58,124 nucleotides of DNA from an uncultured Acidimicrobiales bacterium (GCA_937991435.1 CALKPY010000061.1:1-58124); one strand, 5' to 3'; positions 27,977-37,946 are shown, counted from the stretch's first letter. Notes: generated from the sequence alone by a model not told the origin. A program made the numbers and translations.

Positions 27977-29086
27977 ATGCCATTACCCCTTCCAAAAGCC
28001 GTGCAGGACTGTCTAGATCAGTTCTGCGAGGCTTTCATAGCCCGAGTGCCTTGGGCGTCTGACACGAACGGAGCGGGCGCCCCTGGGCCGTCTGACGCCG
28101 ATCAGCCCATCGTGGTCTTCTTCGATGAGACATGCGGTGTGTACTCGCATGTCCAATTCAAGGATGCGCCACCACACCCGATCGGGTGGCTATCGCAAGA
28201 CATGTACCGGAAACGGGTTCTGCAGAATCTGACTTGGCTCATTGATCAGATGACGATGGGCTCATATTTGACGCAGTTGGTATCGCGGTTGAAAGCTTCG
28301 CTGTTTTCGGTGTCGACGTTTGCCGGCGGCGCGCCTGTTTGCGATCCGGATGGTGCGTGTTTGCAGTTCTTCCAAGATTCAACTTCGGCTGATGCAGATT
28401 GTCCGTCAGGCAGAGTCACACATTTTTGTGTGAAGAACGGGCCGGTGTTTTGCTTGGGTGGTTCTGGCGGTGATGGACCGCCGCCTGATGGGGCGACTGC
28501 GTTGGTGGATTGCGACGGGGCCACGTTCACTCCTTACGATCCGGTGTTTCCCGGTGGCGGGTACGCCCCGTGGTGTGGGCCGAGTCCGTCTGCGCTCGGC
28601 GGGCCGCGACCTGCCCCTGGGGCTTTTTGTACCGGTGCAGGGTTGTGTGATGGTGACGTTGACGACGATCCTGCTTCGTGGGGCGTGAATGCCAATTTCT
28701 TTGGCTCTTGGGCTCATTACACGCCTGTCGCTGTTTCTGGTTTGACTGCAGGGTTGCAGACGTGTTTCGACTACTCGTACAGCACAACGGCAACGTCAGC
28801 CCAGACGCGGTGGGTGTATCTCTATGACGCTGCAGGTAACGCCGTGACGCCTGTTTCTGCGACCAACACCAACCCTGGCCCGGTCCTAGGCGAGATCGAC
28901 GGCGCAGCCATTGGCACCGATGGCGTGACCGAGTGCGGCGCGATCGGTGTGGGTTACGTGACACCACCGAACCAACCGGGCCAACTGTGTATCGACTGGG
29001 GCCTGCTGCCCGACGGCGACTACACGATCAAGCACGTAGGCATGAACAGCCTTTGCGTTTCGAGCTTGGCGGCAACAGCAACATGA
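27977..29086 (+). CDS. Putative virion protein with beta domain
   Basis: A 369-residue protein. The first ~120 residues are helical (KAVQDCLDQFCEAFIARVP, RKRVLQNLTWLIDQMT); a Gly/Pro/Cys-rich linker follows (GGSGGDGPPPDG). The C-terminal ~150 residues form a beta domain (TCFDYSYSTTATSAQTRWVY, LPDGDYTIKHVG), as in fibre or adhesin modules. It lies just before the lysis genes. Role inferred as virion appendage. Confidence 0.5.
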   Translation: MPLPLPKAVQDCLDQFCEAFIARVPWASDTNGAGAPGPSDADQPIVVFFDETCGVYSHVQFKDAPPHPIGWLSQDMYRKRVLQNLTWLIDQMTMGSYLTQLVSRLKASLFSVSTFAGGAPVCDPDGACLQFFQDSTSADADCPSGRVTHFCVKNGPVFCLGGSGGDGPPPDGATALVDCDGATFTPYDPVFPGGGYAPWCGPSPSALGGPRPAPGAFCTGAGLCDGDVDDDPASWGVNANFFGSWAHYTPVAVSGLTAGLQTCFDYSYSTTATSAQTRWVYLYDAAGNAVTPVSATNTNPGPVLGEIDGAAIGTDGVTECGAIGVGYVTPPNQPGQLCIDWGLLPDGDYTIKHVGMNSLCVSSLAATAT

Positions 29087-29529
29087 GTGAAACTGCGGCC
29101 ATTCTCGGGTTGGTGATGACAGCGCTGGCTATTGCCGGTGTCCTTTGGAAGATGGGCAACTGGATCGCCAGCCAGCGAGCCGAAAAGGTGGCGGCGCTTG
29201 CTGAAGCGGAGCGGGTGAAACGTACTTCTGAGATGCGCGAACTGATCGGAGAAGCAAGAGATGCCACGGAATCTGCGGTGAAGTCCACCGTGAACGGCGA
29301 GATACGACGGCTGGCTGCCAGCTTCGAAGAGAAGAACAAGGTCACAGTAGCAACGTTGGAAAAGTTGCAGGTGACGGTAGAGGCGAACGAACAGCGCGCC
29401 CAGGATCGCCACACCGCTTCGCAGGTTCGTTTCGAAGCGGGCAATCAGAAGTTTGCGCAGGCCGACGCAGAACGGGCACGTCTCGATAAGGCGCTCACGA
29501 AACTTTCTGACGAGTTCGCGCTGCCATAA
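29083..29529 (+). CDS. Membrane-anchored coiled-coil protein, possibly spanin-like or lysis accessory
   Basis: A 148-residue protein with one N-terminal membrane helix (AAILGLVMTALAIAGVLWKM), then a long charged coiled coil (ASQRAEKVAALAEAERVKRT onwards). Single-pass plus coiled coil, immediately upstream of the holin and endolysin, fits a lysis accessory. ATG overlaps the previous TGA. Confidence 0.55.
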   Translation: MSETAAILGLVMTALAIAGVLWKMGNWIASQRAEKVAALAEAERVKRTSEMRELIGEARDATESAVKSTVNGEIRRLAASFEEKNKVTVATLEKLQVTVEANEQRAQDRHTASQVRFEAGNQKFAQADAERARLDKALTKLSDEFALP

Positions 29530-29536
29530 TGGGTGA

Positions 29537-29881
29537 ATGACAACACCTAATCCAAATGCAGAAGACCCGCCAATCGGAGAGGCACCTGGGGTTGCGATGC
29601 TTCCGAATGGGACCATCGCAACCGAGATCCGAGCGTCAGGTTTTTGGCGCACAGCAGCACAGCCACGTGTCCAAACGGCCTTGGCGACTGTGGCGAACGC
29701 GGTTCTCGCGGTTCTCGCGTTCGCTGGCACTGTTGACATTGCGGTGATCGGTGTGGCGAACACGGTGATGGCTGCGTTCGCCGCTGTGCTCGCTGCTTGG
29801 TATCCGTCACGGTCTGGTTACGCCGGGTACGGATTCGATGACAGTGGTGTCGCAGGATACGGATACGGCGGTCGAGGATGA
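29537..29881 (+). CDS. Holin
   Basis: A 114-residue protein with two membrane helices (residues ~45-70, VANAVLAVLAFAG, and ~73-92, IAVIGVANTVMAAFAAVLAA) and a Gly/Tyr-rich tail (YAGYGFDDSG). Size and topology match actinophage class II holins, and its TGA overlaps the ATG of the endolysin. In the family, holins form membrane lesions that release endolysin. Confidence 0.75.
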   Translation: MTTPNPNAEDPPIGEAPGVAMLPNGTIATEIRASGFWRTAAQPRVQTALATVANAVLAVLAFAGTVDIAVIGVANTVMAAFAAVLAAWYPSRSGYAGYGFDDSGVAGYGYGGRG

Positions 29882-30567
29882 GGGAACCGGGGCCGAGGTT
29901 CCGTCGTGAAGACGGCGGATGGTCGACGTGGATGCTTGATTCCAAAGCTGCCGTGATCGATTGGCAGTCTCGGATGGTGGAACTGGGGCAGATTTCGTTG
30001 AATGTCGACGGTAGTTTCGGCGATCAATCTGTTCGGGCTTGCCACGACTGGCAGGGGATGGTGACCTTTCCTGCGCCGTTGACAGGCCAGTTGTTAGAGA
30101 TCGACGGTGACCCCGGACCGGCCACTGATTCATCGATGGACCATTCGTTGTTGCGTGACGGCCGTGTTTCTCCCCGGTTTCGTGCACGCGAGTTTCGGTG
30201 CAATTGCACGTTGCCTTGGATGGACATGCACCGCTCGACGATCATGCAAGCCGAGCACATCGCCGAATACAAAGGGCTTGACCGTTTCATCGTTCGATCA
30301 GGGCACCGCAACGACCATCACGAATCTGCGGTTGGTGGGGCGTTCGGCGGGCACGTGTGCACACCGAAATGGTTAGCTGGACCGGGTAAGGGGTGTCACA
30401 CTTCGGCGATCGATTTCGATAACGAAGTGGTCAAGCTGACATTGAAAGAAGCACGGTATGTGATTGGGAACAGGGGCGGTGTTGGCGTGGTCGAGGCGAC
30501 TGGGTTCTGCGCTCATCTTGACCAGGGCCCGTTCCGTGATTGGGTGTACCCGAGGGGCACGGTATGA
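29878..30567 (+). CDS. Endolysin: M15-type peptidase with peptidoglycan-binding-like N-terminus
   Basis: A 229-residue protein. Residues ~20-60 (SRMVELGQISLNVDGSFGDQ) look like a peptidoglycan-binding-1 domain. The rest resembles M15 peptidases: FRAREFRCNC, IVRSGHRNDHHESAVGG, FGGHVCTPK, GCHTSAIDFD and GFCAHLDQG. H-x6-D type zinc ligands are represented by the GGH, SAIDFD and AHLD positions. M15 enzymes cut D-Ala-D-Ala or L-Ala-D-Glu bonds in the wall peptide. It directly follows the holin. Confidence 0.8.
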   Translation: MREPGPRFRREDGGWSTWMLDSKAAVIDWQSRMVELGQISLNVDGSFGDQSVRACHDWQGMVTFPAPLTGQLLEIDGDPGPATDSSMDHSLLRDGRVSPRFRAREFRCNCTLPWMDMHRSTIMQAEHIAEYKGLDRFIVRSGHRNDHHESAVGGAFGGHVCTPKWLAGPGKGCHTSAIDFDNEVVKLTLKEARYVIGNRGGVGVVEATGFCAHLDQGPFRDWVYPRGTV

Positions 30568-30705
30568 TCTGATTTGCGCCACCTTTGGGTTGGTTGCTCA
30601 TGCGGCCCTAGCGGGCGGGTGGATTGTCTGGCGATGTGTCTCCCCGTTCCGTTAGGGCTTTCTCGCGTATGCTCTTGGTTTACCCGAATATGTAGGAGCG
30701 CACCC

Positions 30706-31143
30706 GTGAAGAACTTTGATTTGATGGTGACTGGTTCGATTGAGCCGTTCACGCTTGGCGGTAAGCAGTGGCAACCGAGGGTTGCGCGATCGGACAATTA
30801 CTCGAATTGGGTTGATCTGACGTTGGCGACGACGAAGACGCGGCGAGCGAAGATGCCTGTCCGTGGGCTGTTGAACTTGTCGATCGAGTTCCTTGCAGGC
30901 ACCGATGCCATGGTTGCTTCAGGCGCATACACCGCATCACCGAAGGATGGGCGCAACTGGGCCGGGTTGGTCGACGCGCCTTTGGCCGACCGGGCGTTGC
31001 TCGCTGAACTCGCTCAGGGTGTAGCGCCCGGTGTCGTGGACGCTGTAATCGAATGGGTGATGGAGCAACAAACACCCGATCTTGTCGACCCGGAGGTTGA
31101 CACGGGCCCTTTGGACGATTCCGGCGGTTCTGGTGGCTCATAA
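30706..31143 (+). CDS. Tail assembly chaperone (G-type, zero-frame product)
   Basis: A 145-residue protein from GTG 30706, preceded by AGGAGCGCACCC (the same ribosome-site sequence as at 39809). Middle region GLLNLSIEFLAGTD; acidic Gly/Ser-rich end (DDSGGSGGS). It is the first of two short genes just upstream of the tape measure; the second continues in the -1 frame. The pair matches lambda G/GT-type chaperones that load the tape measure protein. Confidence 0.7.
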   Translation: MKNFDLMVTGSIEPFTLGGKQWQPRVARSDNYSNWVDLTLATTKTRRAKMPVRGLLNLSIEFLAGTDAMVASGAYTASPKDGRNWAGLVDAPLADRALLAELAQGVAPGVVDAVIEWVMEQQTPDLVDPEVDTGPLDDSGGSGGS

Positions 31144-31439
31144 GGTCTAACCCGACGCTTTGGAATACGATCTACGCCCGATTTCTTGAGGTCGGCGTAG
31201 TTGACCCTGGCGGGTTATCGATTACAGGGTTCGCGATGATCGCATGGCCTGTGGTGCTCCGCGTCATCGGCCGCATCTCGGAACCGCACATGCAGATGAT
31301 CCACGTGGTCTATCTGACCGAGGGGCGCCAGATAACCGAATCGCAAGCTCGAGTCGAGCTGGCGCGAGCCAAGCAAGACGCGTGGCGGAAGATGGCCGAT
31401 GCTTCAGCGCAAGAATGGCAGGACCAGTTGACCGACTGA
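31101..31439 (+). CDS. Tail assembly chaperone, T-type extension (reached by -1 frameshift)
   Basis: Frame open from 31101 (after a TGA at 31098) to 31439. The segment SNPTLWNTIYARFLEVGVVD lies upstream of any ATG, so it can be translated only by frameshift from the previous gene, and it is clearly protein-like. The C-terminus (ARVELARAKQDAWRKMADA) is a helix. The fused product (30706 to about 31113, then -1 to 31439) would be about 245 residues. This is the standard siphovirus arrangement before the tape measure. Confidence 0.7.
   Translation, partial: HGPFGRFRRFWWLIRSNPTLWNTIYARFLEVGVVDPGGLSITGFAMIAWPVVLRVIGRISEPHMQMIHVVYLTEGRQITESQARVELARAKQDAWRKMADASAQEWQDQLTD
31104..31113 (+). other. 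Programmed -1 ribosomal frameshift site
   Basis: GGGCCCTTTG contains two overlapping X-XXY-YYZ heptamers in the correct phase: G-GGC-CCT and C-CCT-TTG. Slippage here moves ribosomes from the 30706 frame into the -1 frame, which is open from 31101 to 31439. The frame-0 stop is at 31141. Confidence 0.7.
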
Positions 31440-31458
31440 TTGGTGGCAAACTGGGGCT

Positions 31459-34400
31459 GTGGAAATCGCAGAGCTTTCAGTACGTGTCACTGCCGATGAC
31501 CAATTCACAGGCCAGTTCGAACAAACGGCTGGCCGTGTTGAGTCTCGTGCAAAGTCAATGGGTGATCGCGTCGCGCGTGCGTTCAGTGTGTTCGCTTCGG
31601 CGTCAACGTTGGGCAGTGTCCGCAAGTTGCGGTCTACGTTCGATGATCAGGCTGCGAAGATCGAGCAACGTTCCGAGTCGTTGCAACGCAATGTCGGGAG
31701 GGTCTTTGCCGGCGTCGGCGTTGGGCTAATTGGTGGGTTAGCGATTGATCGTGCGCTGGGCCAGTTCGATCAACTCGACGTTAGAGCGCGCGAAGTCTTG
31801 ACGTTGCTGAATGATCAGACTCCTTCTGCTTTCCGTGGGTTGACCGAAGACATCTTGGATTTCCAAGAGGAGTTGCGGATTTCGTCTGAGCAGACAGTCC
31901 CGGCGTTGTATCAGGCGATTTCGGCTGGGCAAGGTAGCGACCCGTTTGGGTTCTTGGAAACAGCGCGCGAGGCCGCTATCGGTGGCATTTCGTCGCTCGA
32001 AACGAGCGTGAAGGTGCTTTCTGGCACCGTCAATGCTTACGGCGATGAAGCTGTTACAGCGGAACGAGTAAGCGATGTGCTGTTTACCGCTGTGAAGTCT
32101 GGTGTCACGACTTTCGATGAACTCGCTGCAGGGTTGCCGAAGGTCACTGCAACGGCGGCGTCGTTTGGTATCACCATTGAATCCACTGCTGCTGCTGTGG
32201 CGGCGTTGACCAAAAATGGTATTGCCACGAGCGAAGCGTCAACGTTTCTGAACGCAGCGTTGGTTGAGTTGGCGCGGTCAGGTACCGAGGCGAACAAGAC
32301 ATTCACGGAACTGTCGGGCGAATCGTTTCTTGATTTCATCGCCAACGGCGGTGACCTTGTGGATGTAATCAAGCTGATTTCTACAGCGTCAACCGAAACT
32401 GATTTGTCTGTGGTCGACATGTTCGGTTCGGTTGAGGCCGGCAAGGCCGTTTTGGCCTTGACTCGCAACGAGGGCGAAGTGTTGGTGGACACGCTTGACG
32501 ATATGGCTGGTTCGTATGGTGCGACGGCCAAGGCCGCTGAAACGATGGAGTTGTCAGCAGAGAACACGCGTGCCCGTATTGCTGCGTTGATCCAAACTGC
32601 TCAACAGCGGTTCGGCGCCGAACTCGCCGGCGGCATTTCTGACCTGTTGACGATCGCCGAAGATTTGGCTCCGGTGCTGATCGATCTCGCGACGACATTG
32701 GGCGGCACGTTTGCGTTAGGGCTCGAGCTTGCGGTCCCTGTTGTTGGTGTGCTGGCTGACGCTCTAGGTGTGCTGGCTTCGTTGGCTGCGACTGTTCCTG
32801 GGCCGCTGTTAGCGATTGGGTACGCGGCCGCAGGCGGGTTGACCCCGTTGGGTGTTGCGACGACCGCGATGTTTAAGTTCGCCACGAACACAGCATTGTT
32901 CGCCAAGGCTGCTGCAGCAGCGAAGACCGGCGTCTCGACGTTGTTCCCCGCGATTCAGCAACTAGCCGCAGGGTCGGCATCTGCGGTCGGCCCGTTGTCG
33001 GCGTTGCGTCTGGCGGTGCCTGCGCTCGGCGTAGCGTTGGTAGGCGCTGCGGTTGCGTGGCGCACTTACAAGAACGCGCAGCAAGATGCCCAAGAGCGAA
33101 CCGAGGCGTACGGCCAAGCTGTACGCGATCTGGCTACGCCTGAAGTCGACAAGATGTCTAAGCGTGTCAACGAACTAGCTATCTCGCTTGGGTTGCTGAG
33201 GTCGGAACTTAGCGACACAGGTTTGGAGGGGTTGACTGCCGAAGCAGCTGGCCTGTTGGGCGTGTTGGAATCGGTATCCGAGCAGACAGATTTCGATGGG
33301 CTTGACGCGTTGCAGGCCAAGCTCGGGTTGGTGAACGCCGATCTCGAATTGTTGGGCAACGCATCATTGAGCGGCGAGGGGTTCTCTGATTTCACGTTGT
33401 TCGCAGGAAAGTTTGTTGGGTCGGCCGACAACATGCTGGATTCGTTGCGAGCGTTGGCCGATGCGTCTGATGATCCGCTCACTTCTGCAGCAGCAGCCGA
33501 GGTTGTCAGGTTGGCCGAAGCAGCTGGTCTGACCCGGGGCGAATTGGAAGTCCTTTTGCAATCTTTGGGTCGATCCCAAGACGCAGCGGAGGGCTTCGGT
33601 CAGGCGCTCGAGGCAACGGCTATTTCTACATTGGATGACCTGCGTGACAGTTCTGGTGAATTGACGAAATCGATGGTCGACCAGGCTGTGGCGACCGCTA
33701 AGGCCACGGACTCGGCTACCCCTTACCGTGATGCATTGGCCGAAGTCCAGACGATCATGGGCGACTTGGAAGCCAGCCAGCGAGACGCAGGGTTCTCTCT
33801 GGACAGTTTGACAGAGACCCAGAAGACTTCGTTAGAGATTTGGGCCGAGTCGGGCGCCACGTTGGAAGACCTGTCGGATGCTTGGGATGATCTGACACCG
33901 ACGCTGACCGACGTTGACAATGTGCTCGATTCAATCAACGATGGGATGCGAGAGACGTTCAACATCGGCCTGTCGCAGCGACAAGCAATTCAGGAACTCG
34001 ACGCTGCATACGAAGATTTGACCGAAAGTCTCGGCGGGTTCATAGACGAATCAGATTCGGCCGAGCGCATAGACGAGCTGACAGAGGCGTACAAGCGAGA
34101 GATCGAAACAGGCATTGGACCCAAAGCCATAGCCATTGCCGATGAGATCGCAGCCGAACAAGCATTGCAAGCCGCCCGGGTCGAATCGCTCAGAACATTG
34201 TCCGACCTTGATGACGCGGGCCGCGAAGCGTTCAATCTTCTTGTGGACTACAGCGATCAAGTTCTGGACAGCGCAGAAAGCCAAATAGCGGCAGGCGAGT
34301 CCATCGGATCAGTTGCAGATTTCTTGCGTGAGCAAGAGTCGGTGTTGTTCGATGTTGGTGTCGCTGCAGGCATTTCGGAATCGGCGATGATCGATTACGT

Positions 34401-35391
34401 GACCACGCTAGACACCACACCCGAATCATTAGAAACTTTGATCTCGCTTGTGGGTCCAGAAGCAGCGATCGTCGATATCGCCGGGATCATTGCATCGATG
34501 GGCGACATTCCCGATGAAGTCAAGGCCGAAATAGCGTTGCTGGGCAGTGAACCGTCCATCGAAGCGATCCTTGGTGTGATCACGAAAATGGATGAGTTCG
34601 ACCGATTCGAAGCGCAAGCCGAAATCTCAGTCGGTGGACGTGCTGACGTGATCGCCGAAGTTCAGGCCGCTCAAAAGGTTCTGGACGCATTCAACAAAGT
34701 TGAGTACACCGCCGAGCTAAGGGCCGAAGGTGTCGACCCTGTGATCGCGGGGTTGGCCGCTGCCCAAAAAGAATCGGAATTGCTCGAGGCTGCCGATGTC
34801 GAATTGCAGATCAGTTTGCTTGGTGAAGACGAAACGATTCTTGGGTTGACCGAAGTAGAACTAGCGGCCGCTGATGTCGAAGAATCTGACCCTGAGATCG
34901 AAGTCACGGCACTGGTCGATCGTGCGCTTGATGACCTGTTCAGCGTCGAGCAACAGATAGAAGACATTTTGCAATACAACGGGTCGACCGTCTCGGTTGA
35001 CGTTCTGACCACGCTCACCGGTTCGGGGTTGCCTGGCGCCGAAGCTGGCGGTGTCTTCGATGTTAGAGGTCCTGGCGTGCCTGTCCGCATCGGTGAATCA
35101 GGGCGCGAGTACGCGATCCCTGTAGCTAACCCTAAGTACCGTGATCGAGCCATGGCGCTTCTTTCTGCCGCTGCCCGAGACTTGGGTGTTCAGGTGTCAC
35201 AGCGTGGCACAGAAGGACCACGAGCGCCGTCAAGATCGCAAGCAGGCGAGGCAACTTCGCAACGATCGGCGGAACCCGTCAATGTAGAATCCAACCAATC
35301 GATCGAGGTGCACGTCATGGATTACAGCGACCAAGGCCAGATGGCCCGCCGGATCAGTCTTGATCTTTCTGACTTGATCGGATCGATGTGA
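31459..35391 (+). CDS. Tape measure protein
   Basis: A 1,310-residue protein from GTG 31459. Long helical N-terminus (residues 1-90), hydrophobic helices at about 410-470 and 500-550 (LELAVPVVGVLADALGVLAS) typical of the membrane-penetrating part, then long acidic coiled repeats and a C-terminal basic/serine segment. I see no cysteine in it, in contrast to neighbouring virion proteins. At roughly 0.15 nm per residue it predicts a tail of about 190-200 nm (inference). Confidence 0.95.
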   Translation: MEIAELSVRVTADDQFTGQFEQTAGRVESRAKSMGDRVARAFSVFASASTLGSVRKLRSTFDDQAAKIEQRSESLQRNVGRVFAGVGVGLIGGLAIDRALGQFDQLDVRAREVLTLLNDQTPSAFRGLTEDILDFQEELRISSEQTVPALYQAISAGQGSDPFGFLETAREAAIGGISSLETSVKVLSGTVNAYGDEAVTAERVSDVLFTAVKSGVTTFDELAAGLPKVTATAASFGITIESTAAAVAALTKNGIATSEASTFLNAALVELARSGTEANKTFTELSGESFLDFIANGGDLVDVIKLISTASTETDLSVVDMFGSVEAGKAVLALTRNEGEVLVDTLDDMAGSYGATAKAAETMELSAENTRARIAALIQTAQQRFGAELAGGISDLLTIAEDLAPVLIDLATTLGGTFALGLELAVPVVGVLADALGVLASLAATVPGPLLAIGYAAAGGLTPLGVATTAMFKFATNTALFAKAAAAAKTGVSTLFPAIQQLAAGSASAVGPLSALRLAVPALGVALVGAAVAWRTYKNAQQDAQERTEAYGQAVRDLATPEVDKMSKRVNELAISLGLLRSELSDTGLEGLTAEAAGLLGVLESVSEQTDFDGLDALQAKLGLVNADLELLGNASLSGEGFSDFTLFAGKFVGSADNMLDSLRALADASDDPLTSAAAAEVVRLAEAAGLTRGELEVLLQSLGRSQDAAEGFGQALEATAISTLDDLRDSSGELTKSMVDQAVATAKATDSATPYRDALAEVQTIMGDLEASQRDAGFSLDSLTETQKTSLEIWAESGATLEDLSDAWDDLTPTLTDVDNVLDSINDGMRETFNIGLSQRQAIQELDAAYEDLTESLGGFIDESDSAERIDELTEAYKREIETGIGPKAIAIADEIAAEQALQAARVESLRTLSDLDDAGREAFNLLVDYSDQVLDSAESQIAAGESIGSVADFLREQESVLFDVGVAAGISESAMIDYVTTLDTTPESLETLISLVGPEAAIVDIAGIIASMGDIPDEVKAEIALLGSEPSIEAILGVITKMDEFDRFEAQAEISVGGRADVIAEVQAAQKVLDAFNKVEYTAELRAEGVDPVIAGLAAAQKESELLEAADVELQISLLGEDETILGLTEVELAAADVEESDPEIEVTALVDRALDDLFSVEQQIEDILQYNGSTVSVDVLTTLTGSGLPGAEAGGVFDVRGPGVPVRIGESGREYAIPVANPKYRDRAMALLSAAARDLGVQVSQRGTEGPRAPSRSQAGEATSQRSAEPVNVESNQSIEVHVMDYSDQGQMARRISLDLSDLIGSM

Positions 35392-37946
35392 CGTTGGTCG
35401 CTGACTTCGCTCAGTTGACGAAGCCCGATGGTGAATGCGTCGAGTTGTTCAATCGTGAACGGTCAGCCGCGTATGCGCATCGGTTAGGGATGAAGGAAGT
35501 CCAGATTCCGCAGGATGACACCATCGCGTCGCTGTGCTATATCTCCTACAGCGACCCTGAGTCAGACGGCATGTTCTGGGCTGGTGATCCGCTCGCTTCG
35601 CTTGTGACGGGGTTCATTCCATTGTCGGTTGTTGGGCTTGACGGTTCGCCTGTGCGGCAATTGGTCGAAGAAACAGCGTCGGGTAGGTCCGTGATCGGCG
35701 AAGAGCTTCGCGGGTCGCGGTCGTTGACGTTTCAGGGTGTGATCTCTGGCGTGTCGTGTTGCGCCGTCGACCGGTACATACGCAGGTTCAGTAGTTGGCT
35801 CACTGATTGCATGTCGTGTGATGGCATGGAACTGCGGTTGTTGTTGTGCCCGCCAGAAGAAGTCGAGACGTGCGACGGCGATGTTGTCACTGCGCCGGCC
35901 GAATGGGCGACCTTCTGTGGTGTTGCGTTGACATCGACGATGAAAAGAATCCGCAGCCGGGGGACATCTGGCCGTCAGTGTTCTACGTGTGGCGGGTCGC
36001 GCCATGAGGTCGTGCAATTCACGGTCACGGCGACTGATCCTGACCTTTACGGCGACGAGGTTTGTGTAGCTGAGCAGGATTTCTCCGCTGAAGATGTCGA
36101 CTGCAACATCGGCGATTTGGTACTGGCGGTCTGTTGCCCAACAAAGTTCGTCACATTCCAAGATGACAAGGAAGCAAAGCCGGTTCGGTTGTTGCTTGAT
36201 GGCACAGCCTGCCCGATCGGGTGGGATCTCGCCGATTGGGAACCTGAGTCCTGTTACATGGTCCCGGCTGTTATCGACGAACCGCCAGAGCAGCAGGCTT
36301 GCAAGCCATACCGGGTACGTCTCAAGGTCGACAGCAGCGGCGCCACGACTTGGGCGCCTGTGAATCCGGACCGTTGGCCTGGCGATGGGTCTGTCCCGTG
36401 CGACTGCGAAATCGTTGCGGTCGACATCGAATATTCGAATCCTGACTTCCAAGAGACATGCCCCGATTGCCCGGGCGCAGCGCGCTCTTGCGCCGAATCG
36501 AACGGGCTTGTCATCGGTGATGACGGGTTGATTGACCGCGCTGCATCAGGGTTCCCGACGCCGACGCCTGCGTTTGGTGTGGCGGGGTTCTACCCCGCTG
36601 GTGGTCCTGCGCCTGGGTGGATGACTAGCCTTTTCGGGTACCTGCAGTGTCTTGGTATTTCGACCGCTACATCTGATGCCGGCGAGATCGAAGCGGACCC
36701 GCAAGCGGTAATTGACGGGTGTGCGAGTGTCGCGTCGATCACCGGCGCGAACGTGTTCTTCGATTCGGTTGTCCCGTCCGTAGAAGGGCAAATAGCGATA
36801 GCGCCAACTGACGGAAGTTTCGTTGCAGGGTCGGCCTTGTGTAACGCAGTGATCAATGATGTTCCCGGGTGGTCGACGCCGTTGCCGGAACCAGGGGACG
36901 AAACATCATGCGGGCAATCGCCGGGTGACCATTGTTTGCCTACTCGGGTCTCTGACCTTGGTTCATCTGACGGGGAGTGCTTCACCATCGAGTTGGCTGG
37001 CGACGGTTCGTGGTCTCATCCAGGATGGGACTTTGCCCGCGACGGGATACCGCCATTGCACGGGTACATCGAAGTGAAAGCCTGCGCAACAGACGCCGAT
37101 GACCCTGCCGCTACATGCGAGACACAGACTCGCGATTGCGCTGCGACCATCCAAGTAACTGACACAGGTCTGGTGTGGGCAACGGACGGAAGTTGGGAGT
37201 TCTCCGAACTTGACGGAGTGCCGTCATGGTGCAATGTGGTTTTCCCCGACCAGACCGAAGGCGAGTTCACGAACACGATCGAGGTTCGCGACGAGGATTG
37301 CGGGAAGTGTTCGCAGCCGGCCCAATCGTGTGTGGATTCTGGTTGCGGTGACGTGGCGACTATTCCCGAGATACCCGACACTTCGGAATCTTGCGAACTG
37401 TGCACCATCCAGCTCGCTTCGGTATCTCGGTGCGTGATGCCGCCGACGCTAAAGCGGGGCGAGTGTGGAATCCCACGGTTCTTGATTTGTGCAGGCTCCG
37501 AGCCGTTGTCGAACTTTCAAATCAGAGCTGTATCGGATCCTGTGATGGCATTGATTCAGTGGGATGCATCGCAGGTGCCGCCAGTGCCGGTGGTAGGGGA
37601 TAACGGCGAGCATGTCCTTATCGATAACGCTCACGAGTTCATCGCCGGTGACTGCCAACTGTGCGTAGGGTTCGGGATCCGCCATCTTCCGGCCGGGGCG
37701 GTGATGGAGATAGACGCAAAGAATTGCACCGCGACGGTGTATTGCAATGACCGGGCCGAGAACGGGTTGTCGTTGCTGTATGGGCTGACTGATTCGGGAT
37801 TGTTTAATTGGGATGATCTTGTGTTCGGCGGTTGCGATCCTGTTGTGGTTTGCGGGTCGGCGGATGCTTTCAATACTGGTTTGGTTGAGAACGCAGTCGA
37901 GCCCGCTACGTGGTCCATGTGGTGGCGGACCCGCCAATCAGGATGA
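35388..37946 (+). CDS. Minor tail protein (large, cysteine-rich)
   Basis: An 852-residue protein from GTG 35388, overlapping the tape measure stop. It starts with a compact N-terminal domain (VELFNRERSAAYAHRLGM) like distal-tail proteins of actinophages, then beta-rich segments and a C-terminal part with YGLTDSGLFNWDDLVFGG. By eye about 48 cysteines (over 5%), some in CC or CxxC pairs, suggesting disulfide-stabilised or metal-binding domains. Position after the tape measure supports a distal tail/baseplate role. Confidence 0.75.
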   Translation: MTLVADFAQLTKPDGECVELFNRERSAAYAHRLGMKEVQIPQDDTIASLCYISYSDPESDGMFWAGDPLASLVTGFIPLSVVGLDGSPVRQLVEETASGRSVIGEELRGSRSLTFQGVISGVSCCAVDRYIRRFSSWLTDCMSCDGMELRLLLCPPEEVETCDGDVVTAPAEWATFCGVALTSTMKRIRSRGTSGRQCSTCGGSRHEVVQFTVTATDPDLYGDEVCVAEQDFSAEDVDCNIGDLVLAVCCPTKFVTFQDDKEAKPVRLLLDGTACPIGWDLADWEPESCYMVPAVIDEPPEQQACKPYRVRLKVDSSGATTWAPVNPDRWPGDGSVPCDCEIVAVDIEYSNPDFQETCPDCPGAARSCAESNGLVIGDDGLIDRAASGFPTPTPAFGVAGFYPAGGPAPGWMTSLFGYLQCLGISTATSDAGEIEADPQAVIDGCASVASITGANVFFDSVVPSVEGQIAIAPTDGSFVAGSALCNAVINDVPGWSTPLPEPGDETSCGQSPGDHCLPTRVSDLGSSDGECFTIELAGDGSWSHPGWDFARDGIPPLHGYIEVKACATDADDPAATCETQTRDCAATIQVTDTGLVWATDGSWEFSELDGVPSWCNVVFPDQTEGEFTNTIEVRDEDCGKCSQPAQSCVDSGCGDVATIPEIPDTSESCELCTIQLASVSRCVMPPTLKRGECGIPRFLICAGSEPLSNFQIRAVSDPVMALIQWDASQVPPVPVVGDNGEHVLIDNAHEFIAGDCQLCVGFGIRHLPAGAVMEIDAKNCTATVYCNDRAENGLSLLYGLTDSGLFNWDDLVFGGCDPVVVCGSADAFNTGLVENAVEPATWSMWWRTRQSG

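Noticed and set aside
35562-36452. Minus-strand frame of about 300 codons opposite the minor tail protein
   Set aside because: Arginine-rich, no family resemblance, no ribosome site, and every supported gene in the window is on the + strand.
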